Shown here one piece after another: positions 1 to 6,206 of a DNA stretch of 6,613 bases. The notes under the pieces are model-generated. The model was given only the letters and a program-made list of their open reading frames with translations. It had not been told where the DNA came from and did no database searches. Source of the stretch: Oscillospiraceae bacterium (GTDB lineage: Bacteria > Bacillota > Clostridia > Oscillospirales > Oscillospiraceae); NCBI GenBank assembly GCA_031280325.1, contig JAITGW010000164.1, positions 1 through 6,613 of the forward strand, read 5' to 3'. The position numbers and the translations under genes are program-made. Position 1 is the first letter of the stretch, and every line of letters begins with the position of its first letter.

Positions 1-154
1 GTCGGAGCTGTCGGCGTATATCACGGGTCTGTGCATGTATGTTGGCGGCGGGATAGGATATGTATACTCTCACCCGCAGAGCTTTTTGCTCGGCAAAACA
101 CCGACCGGAAATCAGCAGACAGCGGAAACGAAGTCAGAAAATGTGAAATTATGA
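1..154 (+). CDS. C-terminal fragment of a probable membrane protein (transporter?)
   Basis: The window opens inside a gene whose reading frame (first full codon at base 2) ends at a TGA at 152-154. The visible 50 residues begin with a hydrophobic, glycine-rich stretch (LSAYITGLCMYVGGGIGYVY) that could be the last transmembrane helix. A polar tail rich in T, N, Q, E and K follows, as at the cytoplasmic C-terminus of many secondary transporters. Codon use (G/C-rich third positions) resembles the downstream genes. The stop lies 18 bases before the GRE start, so the two are probably co-transcribed, and an importer of the GRE substrate would make sense here. The family (for example MFS or another symporter) cannot be assigned from this piece. 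Frame 1 is also open across the region, but it encodes a charged, less protein-like sequence, so frame 2 is preferred. Confidence 0.5.
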   Translation, partial: SELSAYITGLCMYVGGGIGYVYSHPQSFLLGKTPTGNQQTAETKSENVKL

Positions 155-156
155 AT

Positions 157-163
157 GGTGAGG
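157..163 (+). promoter_or_regulatory. Ribosome binding site for the GTG-started GRE gene
   Basis: GGTGAGG lies 9 bases upstream of the GTG at 173. It supports that GTG as the start: no in-frame ATG exists nearby, and the ATG at 151 is in a different frame that stops after 12 codons. Confidence 0.5.
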
Positions 164-172
164 TAAGCGAAA

Positions 173-2683
173 GTGACCAGTATAAGTAAAGAAGAAATTA
201 AATCGGTGCAGGTGCTTACGCCGCGTTTGCAAAAGCTGAAAAAAGAATGGGAGGACGCCGAGCCGCAGGTATACGTTGACGATTCGCTCCTGTTCACACA
301 GTCGTGGAAGGAAACCGAGGGGCTGCCGGTAGATGTGCGCTGGGCAAAGGCGCTTGAGAAGCGCCTTTTGGAGTGTCCGCTGCTGATTCGTGACGGTGAG
401 CTTATCGTCGGCTCGCTGTCAAAATTCATCCGCGGCAACGGAACGCTGTGCGCCATGAAGCCGCATGAGATCCTGACGATGGCGGAGAGCGGGAAATTCG
501 ACCGCAAGACGAGTGACATTTCTTCAACGCGCATTGACCCCGCAGATTTAGAGGCGCTGCGCGCCGACGCGCAGTATTGGATCGAGAATATGCCGAAGGT
601 ATCGAGCGTCAACGCCGCCGTCGAGCTTGACATGGGCTGCGAGGTGTTCGATTTGCTGTTTGACCGCGGCATGGTCTTTGAGGGGCGCGGCGTGCGCTAT
701 AAAATGGACAGAGGGCTGTTCCAAAACTATTCTGCATACGGCGGCGGAGTGGCGCAGGTGTCTGTCAAGTGCATTGCGAACGGACTGAATTATATCATTG
801 ACCTGTGCAGCGCGGAGCGTGAGCGTATGCTGCGCGAGGGGGACGAGAATTCCCGCGGCACGGCGCAGTTCATGCGCAAATACTGGCTGCTCAAGGCATG
901 TATCATCTCGTGCGAGGCGTTCATCAAATACGCGCGGAGGCACGCTGATTTGGCGCGCGAAATGGCAAAGACGGAGACGCGAACCGCGCGCCGGGAGGAG
1001 CTTTTGCGCATTGCCCGCGCGTGTGAGCGCGTGCCGGCGGAGCCTCCGCGGGACTTTTTCGAGGCTGTTCAGTGCGTGCGGCTGTACCATCTTGTATGCT
1101 GGAAGGAATCCTCCGACCGTCCGGAGGTTCCGATCGGACGGCTTGACCAGCTCCTCTACCCATATTATGAAAAGGACGTGACGGAGGGAAAGATTACGGC
1201 GCAGGCCGCCGCGGAGCTGCTTGGCGCACTGTGGCTGAAGATCCGCGAGTGCGAGAACCTTGTGACAATTCCGAGAGAGCAGCGAGCGGCGCCCGGGTCG
1301 CTCCTGCCGAACATCACGCTGTGCGGCACAGACGAGAACGGAAACGATTTGACAAACGACATTTCGTGGCTTGTGCTGGAGGCCATGGCGCAGATAAAGC
1401 TGTCGGAGCCGGCGATATACGTGCGCTATAATCCCAACATGGACAGTGAATTTCTTCTCCACGCGCTGGAGTGCAACCGTGAGTTCGGCGGCGGAAACCC
1501 GGCTTTTCTAAACGACGTTTTGGGTACGCAGCGTTATCTTGACAGGGGAGTGCCGCTCTCTGACGCGTGCAACTGGAACGCGTCCGGCTGCCTTGGATAT
1601 CACCTTGACAGCCTCGAGCACATGGGTGGAGGACACAATATCTCGCAGCTCAAGGTTTTAGAGCTTGCGCTGAACGACGGATTTGACAAGCGCACCGGAA
1701 AGCAGCTCGGCCCGCACACCGGGGATGTGCGCGCGTTTACGGGCTTCGAGCAGGTGTTGGACGCGTATTGCGCGCAGCTTGATTATTTCACGAAAATGCT
1801 GAGACGGTTCAAAATGATCTCTTGGGGGACTGAAATCGCTGACGGTCCGATGAGCGGGCTGCGCGTCGCGATGCAGTATGAGGACTGTATTCCCGCGGGG
1901 CTTGCCTCGCGCGAGGGCGGCGCGCGTTATCCGGAGGGACGCGCCGCATGGCTCGGATCCCGCGGGCTTGTGGATCTGGCGGACACGATGACGGCGATCA
2001 AAAAGCTGGTGTTTGATGAGAAAAAAACGACGATGGCGGAGCTTCTGGACGCCTGTGACAGGAACTGGCAGGGATATGAAAACCTGCGGAGTCTCTGCCT
2101 GGGCGCGCCGAAATACGGTAACGACGACGATTATGCCGACGAGGTGTATGACGAGCTGTCAACCCGGGTTCCGGAGATAATGCAGCAGGATGTCGATCCG
2201 CTTACGGGCAAGAAGCCGATGCTTTTTATCGGCGCCGCCGCGGGGCACGTCGGAATCGGAAAGGCGATCGGCGCGATGCCGAACGGACGCATGGCGGGAA
2301 CGCCGACGTGCGACGCCGCCTGCTCTGTATCGCCGGGGTGCGACGTGAACGGGCCGACGGCTGCGATTAATTCAGCGACAAACGGCGAATATTCCAGAGA
2401 ATACGCGGGCTACGCGATGAATATGAAATTCTCCAAGGCGCTGCTGAACACGCCGGAAAAGCTGCGGCAATTGGCGTTTCTCGTGCGCGTGTTCATGAAG
2501 CGCGGCGGCTGGCACATACAATTCAACATACACTCGCGCGAGGAGCTGCTCGACGCGCGGGCGCACCCCGAGGATCATCGCAATCTCCTTGTCCGCGTCG
2601 GAGGCTACAGCGCGTATTTCATCGATCTTCCGCCCGGACTCCAGGCGGAAATTGTCAACCGCACAATGCACGAGCTGATATAG
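173..2683 (+). CDS. Glycyl radical enzyme, PFL-like family, unknown substrate
   Basis: This is an 836-residue cytoplasmic glycyl radical enzyme of usual length for the non-PFL branch (about 790-900). The N-terminal PFL-like barrel is recognisable from TESYKETEG-like and DGELIVG-like segments (here FTQSWKETEGLP, IRDGELIVGS) to GRLDQLLYPYY and KYGNDDDYADEV. The C-terminal glycyl radical domain ends in RVGGYSAYF, with Gly811 the predicted radical site 25 residues from the C-terminus. The predicted thiyl cysteine is Cys473 in NASGCLGYH. Known eliminating members (glycerol/diol dehydratase, choline TMA-lyase, isethionate lyase, hydroxyproline dehydratase) have a Cys-x-Glu motif at this place; here the +2 residue is Gly475. 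The usual ADGG-SP segment near the active site is replaced by CDAACSVSPG (713-722). It is therefore not PFL (no Cys-Cys pair) and not a standard dehydratase; the reaction is unknown. The start is GTG. There is no N-terminal extension suggesting microcompartment targeting, and no shell genes are in view. The activase follows 15 bases downstream. Confidence 0.93.
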   Translation: MTSISKEEIKSVQVLTPRLQKLKKEWEDAEPQVYVDDSLLFTQSWKETEGLPVDVRWAKALEKRLLECPLLIRDGELIVGSLSKFIRGNGTLCAMKPHEILTMAESGKFDRKTSDISSTRIDPADLEALRADAQYWIENMPKVSSVNAAVELDMGCEVFDLLFDRGMVFEGRGVRYKMDRGLFQNYSAYGGGVAQVSVKCIANGLNYIIDLCSAERERMLREGDENSRGTAQFMRKYWLLKACIISCEAFIKYARRHADLAREMAKTETRTARREELLRIARACERVPAEPPRDFFEAVQCVRLYHLVCWKESSDRPEVPIGRLDQLLYPYYEKDVTEGKITAQAAAELLGALWLKIRECENLVTIPREQRAAPGSLLPNITLCGTDENGNDLTNDISWLVLEAMAQIKLSEPAIYVRYNPNMDSEFLLHALECNREFGGGNPAFLNDVLGTQRYLDRGVPLSDACNWNASGCLGYHLDSLEHMGGGHNISQLKVLELALNDGFDKRTGKQLGPHTGDVRAFTGFEQVLDAYCAQLDYFTKMLRRFKMISWGTEIADGPMSGLRVAMQYEDCIPAGLASREGGARYPEGRAAWLGSRGLVDLADTMTAIKKLVFDEKKTTMAELLDACDRNWQGYENLRSLCLGAPKYGNDDDYADEVYDELSTRVPEIMQQDVDPLTGKKPMLFIGAAAGHVGIGKAIGAMPNGRMAGTPTCDAACSVSPGCDVNGPTAAINSATNGEYSREYAGYAMNMKFSKALLNTPEKLRQLAFLVRVFMKRGGWHIQFNIHSREELLDARAHPEDHRNLLVRVGGYSAYFIDLPPGLQAEIVNRTMHELI

Positions 2684-2698
2684 GCGGCTTGTTTATAT

Positions 2699-3679
2699 AT
2701 GGCAAAAGAAATTTTGGCGGCGGCGTGGGACGGCGTTTTGCCGAAAGAAACACTGCGGATGGAGGATTTGCCCCAACCGCGCGGACGTGTATTCAATATA
2801 CAGCGGTACAGTCTGGACGACGGTCCGGGCATACGCACGACGGTATTCTTAAAAGGCTGTCAGCTGCGGTGTCCGTGGTGCTCTAATCCGGAATCGCAGA
2901 GTTTTGAGCCGCAGATACTCTATCGCTATACCGCGTGTAAAATGTGCGGCGCATGCATTGCCGTGTGTCCGCAGGGAGCTGTAACCATGGGCGCGGATGG
3001 TATTGATATTGACCGCGCGCGATGCGCCGTCTGCGGAGAGTGCGCGGCCGCGTGCGTCCAAGGCGCGCTGAAGATTTCCGGCGAGGACATGACCGTCGAG
3101 CAGGTATTCAAAGTTATCCGAAGGGACGCCGCATATTATGAGGAGTCCGGCGGAGGAGTGACCTGCTCCGGAGGGGAGATACTCGCGCAGGCGGATTTTG
3201 TGCGGGAGCTTTTCAAAAAATGTCGGGAAGCCGGATATCATACCTGTGCGGATACGTCGGGCTTCGGCACGGCGGAGGCAATGGAAAAAGTGCTGAAATT
3301 TGCGGATTTGGTGTACTTTGACCTCAAGCATGCGGACGACGGCTGGCATCTGGCTAACCTCGCCGTACCAAGGGATGTGATAATCCGCAATCTGCGCCTG
3401 TGCGCTTTGCGCGGAGTTCCCGTTGTGATACGCGTTCCGCTCGTTCCGGGGCAAAATGATTCCGAGGAAAACCTGACTGCCATGGCAGAGCTTGCAAAAT
3501 CGATCGTACCGCGTGCGCAGGTCAATATTCTGCCGTATCACAAGTATGGCGAGAGCAAGTATAGGTCTGTCGGTATGGAATACACCTTATCGCACTTGCG
3601 CGAGAACACGCCGGAGGAGCTTGAGCGCGCCGCGGCGGTGTTCGTGGAGTGCGGACTTGAATGTACGATCAGCAAATAG
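2699..3679 (+). CDS. Glycyl radical enzyme activating enzyme (radical SAM)
   Basis: This 326-residue radical-SAM protein would use SAM and a 4Fe-4S cluster to abstract a hydrogen from Gly811 of the upstream GRE. The N-terminal signature VFNIQRYSLDDGPGIRTT (31-48) is typical of PFL-activase family proteins. It is followed by the cluster motif CQLRCPWC (Cys54, Cys58, Cys61; CX3CX2C). An inserted ferredoxin-like domain holds two CX2CX2CX3C motifs (Cys80/83/86/90 and Cys109/112/115/119), as in activases of the non-PFL GREs. SGGE (157-160) is the SAM-binding segment, and DLKHAD, RVPLVPGQND and the NILPYHKYG region complete the barrel. About 30 residues precede the conserved start of the family. 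A shorter start at the ATG at 2759 (Met21) is possible, but the ATG at 2699 has a weak GGCGG about 11 bases upstream and continues the operon spacing. The dedicated partner is almost certainly the adjacent GRE. Confidence 0.95.
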   Translation: MAKEILAAAWDGVLPKETLRMEDLPQPRGRVFNIQRYSLDDGPGIRTTVFLKGCQLRCPWCSNPESQSFEPQILYRYTACKMCGACIAVCPQGAVTMGADGIDIDRARCAVCGECAAACVQGALKISGEDMTVEQVFKVIRRDAAYYEESGGGVTCSGGEILAQADFVRELFKKCREAGYHTCADTSGFGTAEAMEKVLKFADLVYFDLKHADDGWHLANLAVPRDVIIRNLRLCALRGVPVVIRVPLVPGQNDSEENLTAMAELAKSIVPRAQVNILPYHKYGESKYRSVGMEYTLSHLRENTPEELERAAAVFVECGLECTISK

Positions 3680-3683
3680 AGAC

Positions 3684-3690
3684 GGAGGAG
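3684..3690 (+). promoter_or_regulatory. Strong ribosome binding site fixing the first OYE start
   Basis: GGAGGAG ends 5 bases before the ATG at 3696 (GGAGG core spacing 7). This fixes the start there: the reading frame stays open upstream to 3492, inside the activase gene, but the extra residues are arginine- and serine-rich out-of-frame sequence. Confidence 0.85.
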
Positions 3691-3695
3691 TTATT

Positions 3696-5657
3696 ATGGC
3701 GTCATTTAACCGTTATAAGTATTTATTCAGCCCGCTGGCGGTCGGGAAGCGGACGTTCAAATCACGAGTGGAATTCGCGCCCATGGTCTGCGATATGACG
3801 GACGGCGGGGGCGAGGCGACGGAGGGATATGTCGATTTTGTCGAGCGCCAGGCGGAGAGCGGCGTTGCGATCATCCACCTTGGCGCGACGCCGGTGGACG
3901 ACGTCGCGGCGGCCGACTATCGCTCGGAGCTTTGCGTCACGGATGAGAGCAAGATCGCGCACCTTGTTCGCCTTGTCGAGGCGGCGCACAGGCACGGCGC
4001 GCTTTTGTCGGTGGAGCTTGTACATGCCGGACGCGGCGCCGATCAGGAGCTTTTGAACACTGACAGGGCGCTTGCGCCGTCGAATTTCACGATACCCGGC
4101 CGCGCGAGGTATATAAAGGAAATGGATCAGCACGATATTGAGCAGGTTATCGACGCTTATGTTGACTGTGCGGCGCGCGTGAAGCGCTGCGGCTTTGACG
4201 GCGTGCTCATTCACGGCGCGCATGGCAATCTTATCGCGCAGTTTCTCTCGCCCATGACGAATCACCGCACCGACATGTACGGCGGAAGCCTTGAGAACCG
4301 CGCGCGCTTTCCTCTTATGCTGTTGTCCGCCGTGCGTGAAGCCGTCGGCGATGATTTTATTATTGAGCTGCGTATTTCCGGAGACGAAATTGTTGACGAG
4401 GGTATGCGCACGGGCGAGGTTATTGAGTTTTTGAAGCTTGCGCAGGAGTATATTGACCTTGTAAACGTTTCGGCGGGGCTTATTGTCGAAACGCGCGGGC
4501 AGTTTTATTCAATGCCGCCATATTTCCGGCCGCGCGGCAGCAATGTGCCTTTCGCGCGGGAAATCAAGGCTTGCGGCGATATAAAAATCCCGATAAGCGT
4601 CGTGGGCGGGATAATGACGGCAGAAATGGCGGAGGAGATCATCGCCGACGGCAGCGCCGATATGGTCGCGATGGCGCGCGCGCTGCTTGCCGATCCCGAC
4701 ATGCTGCGAAACGCCTATCGCGGAGCCGAGGAGCGCTCGCGCCCCTGTCTGCGTTGCTGGAGCTGTGCGGAAGGATACGGCACGCACATACATTGCGCCG
4801 TGAATCCGCAGCTTGCGCGAACGTATCGCTACAGCCGCCCATGGCGCGCTGAGGTTCCGAAAAAAGTCGTCGTCGTGGGCGGAGGCGTCGCCGGCTGTCA
4901 GGCCGCGATGACCCTTACAAAGCGCGGACACGCTGTAGTGCTGTTTGAGAAGAACGCGGCGCTTGGCGGATTGCTGCGCGACGTTAATAAGCTTCCGTTT
5001 AAGGACGATATGCTCCGCTATACGCAGTGGCTGGAGCGTGAAACGATGAGCTGCGGCGCGGATATACGGCTTGGAGCCGCGGCTGACGCGCAGAGCGTAA
5101 TGGCGGAGAATCCTGACGCGATAATCGTCGCGGTTGGCTCTGTTCCGGGGCGCCCGGCCATACCGGGAATTGATGCCGAAAACGTATTCAATGTGCTGGA
5201 AATCGACTCCGGACGGGTAAAAATTGCACCGGGCGCGCGCGTCGTAGTCTGCGGCGGAGGACTTTCGGGGTGCGAGTCCGCGCTTGCGCTCGCAATGGAG
5301 GGGTGCGCTGTGACTGTTGTGGACATGATTCCGGTCGCGGACTTTGCGAATGGGGCGCACGATTTGACGCGCAATATGCTGCTGCATCTGCTGCGTGAAA
5401 ACGGCGTTGAGCTGATTGGAGAGCATATTGTGCGCAGCATAGGCGACGGACGCGTCGCTGTCGAGGGGCGCGACTGGAAATTCAAGGCGCTCGATGCGGA
5501 CGTCGTCGTCGAAGCGTTTGGAATGACGTCAAACGCCGAGATGCGCGATCAATTTTTCGAGCTTATTCCGGACGTGTACTATGTCGGGGATTGTGCGGAG
5601 CCCAAGAATATTCTCCGCGCGAATTTCACGGCGTATGACCGCGCGCTTAACATTTAA
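3696..5657 (+). CDS. OYE-type FMN/Fe-S/FAD oxidoreductase (dienoyl-CoA reductase/BaiCD/TMADH-like)
   Basis: This 653-residue protein matches the length of 2,4-dienoyl-CoA reductase, BaiCD/BaiH and trimethylamine dehydrogenase. An N-terminal FMN TIM barrel (about 1-345) carries LFSPLAVGKRTFKSRVEFAPM, VELVHAGR (His110), IHGAHGNLIAQFLSP (His173, His176) and YGGSLENRARF. The 4Fe-4S motif is CLRCWSC...C (Cys351, 354, 357, 367). A nucleotide-binding half follows, with GGGVAG (395-400) for FAD or ADP, a second GGGLSG (520-525) for NAD(P)H, and a C-terminal VYYVGDCAEP that closes the FAD site. Electrons would pass between NAD(P)H, FAD, Fe-S and FMN. The family reduces activated C=C bonds (enoyl-CoAs, bile-acid enones, other enones) or oxidatively demethylates amines; the substrate here is unknown. 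The oddities are Asn178 in place of the usual proton-donor Tyr (HGAHGYL) and a short last Fe-S spacing. The gene begins 16 bases after the activase, so its substrate may be the GRE product. Confidence 0.92.
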   Translation: MASFNRYKYLFSPLAVGKRTFKSRVEFAPMVCDMTDGGGEATEGYVDFVERQAESGVAIIHLGATPVDDVAAADYRSELCVTDESKIAHLVRLVEAAHRHGALLSVELVHAGRGADQELLNTDRALAPSNFTIPGRARYIKEMDQHDIEQVIDAYVDCAARVKRCGFDGVLIHGAHGNLIAQFLSPMTNHRTDMYGGSLENRARFPLMLLSAVREAVGDDFIIELRISGDEIVDEGMRTGEVIEFLKLAQEYIDLVNVSAGLIVETRGQFYSMPPYFRPRGSNVPFAREIKACGDIKIPISVVGGIMTAEMAEEIIADGSADMVAMARALLADPDMLRNAYRGAEERSRPCLRCWSCAEGYGTHIHCAVNPQLARTYRYSRPWRAEVPKKVVVVGGGVAGCQAAMTLTKRGHAVVLFEKNAALGGLLRDVNKLPFKDDMLRYTQWLERETMSCGADIRLGAAADAQSVMAENPDAIIVAVGSVPGRPAIPGIDAENVFNVLEIDSGRVKIAPGARVVVCGGGLSGCESALALAMEGCAVTVVDMIPVADFANGAHDLTRNMLLHLLRENGVELIGEHIVRSIGDGRVAVEGRDWKFKALDADVVVEAFGMTSNAEMRDQFFELIPDVYYVGDCAEPKNILRANFTAYDRALNI

Positions 5658-5666
5658 CGGCCGACG

Positions 5667-6206
5667 GTGGAAGAATTTTACAATTCGGCGGCGTGGAAAG
5701 AGTTTTCCCGCCGCAATGGGGGACATCCGGGAGGACTTGGAGCGACGCGGGAGCTTATCGAGGCGGCAAGCCTCGTGCCGGGCGCGCGCATCCTTGACCT
5801 GTGCTGCGGCGGAGGGGAGAGCGTCGCGCTGCTTGCGGAGCTTGGGTATGAGGCGTTTGGGCTTGCGGGTGCGGAGGAATTATCGGGCATTGCGCCGCAG
5901 TCGTTCGACGCCGTGATGTGCGAATGCTCGATCTCGCTGCTTGACAGCGGCGCGGCGCTGTTAGAGTTAGACCGCATACTTAAACCGCGCGGCGCGCTTT
6001 TGTTATCGGACGTGTATGACGGAACACCGCCGGTTTTCCTCGGGTTTTCGGAGATATATTTTAAGGACAAGCGGCGGGAGCTTATTGATTACGCGGCGCA
6101 ATGGCTTTGGGAGACGGGGGAAAGCTTTCCGCTGTGCGCAGACGTTAAAACAGTGTCATACTACCACTGGGTTGGATTGAAAGGAGATACATATGGCGGG
6201 CTTTGA
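5667..6206 (+). CDS. Short class I SAM-dependent methyltransferase-like protein
   Basis: This 179-residue protein has the front half of a Rossmann methyltransferase: HPGGLGATRELIEAA, then motif I ILDLCCGGGESVALL (42-56). After a very short connection comes FDAVMCECSISLL (80-92) and then LKPRGALLLSDVY (105-117). The HPGG...CEC...LLLSDVY combination recalls a family of small anaerobe methyltransferases typified, from memory, by Desulfovibrio DVU_1556; this link is tentative. Only 14 residues separate the second beta strand (AFGL, 63-66) from the FDAV strand, so the usual acidic residue after strand 2 and the following helix and strand are missing. It may bind SAM poorly or have another role. 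The start is GTG with no convincing ribosome binding site, 9 bases after the upstream stop and in the same frame, suggesting translational coupling. The end overlaps the next gene by 14 bases. The substrate is unknown. Confidence 0.75.
   Translation: MEEFYNSAAWKEFSRRNGGHPGGLGATRELIEAASLVPGARILDLCCGGGESVALLAELGYEAFGLAGAEELSGIAPQSFDAVMCECSISLLDSGAALLELDRILKPRGALLLSDVYDGTPPVFLGFSEIYFKDKRRELIDYAAQWLWETGESFPLCADVKTVSYYHWVGLKGDTYGGL
6181..6186 (+). promoter_or_regulatory. Ribosome binding site for the second OYE gene
   Basis: AAGGAG ends 6 bases before the ATG at 6193 and lies inside the 3' end of the methyltransferase gene. It makes the overlapping start credible. Confidence 0.85.

Noticed and set aside
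42..68. Promoter-like TTGGCG ... TATACT (63-68)
   Set aside because: The spacing is only 15 bases, the -35 match is poor, and it lies within the upstream coding sequence. A chance match is more likely.
151..189. Possible 12-residue leader peptide starting at the ATG at 151
   Set aside because: It has no good ribosome binding site, no regulatory codon run and no attenuator-like hairpin. It overlaps the GRE start and is probably chance.
548..1462. 304-residue open frame on the minus strand inside the GRE gene
   Set aside because: It is arginine/leucine/histidine-rich with no recognisable motif and lies fully antisense to a strongly supported gene. It is a by-product of GC-rich codon use.
3492..3695. 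68-residue upstream extension of the first OYE frame into the activase gene
   Set aside because: The extension is out-of-frame activase sequence. The ATG at 3696 has a strong ribosome binding site and begins the family's normal N-terminus.
4509..5426. 305-residue open frame on the minus strand inside the first OYE gene
   Set aside because: Same reasons: low-complexity composition, no ribosome binding site or motif, and the plus strand carries conserved Fe-S and dinucleotide motifs.
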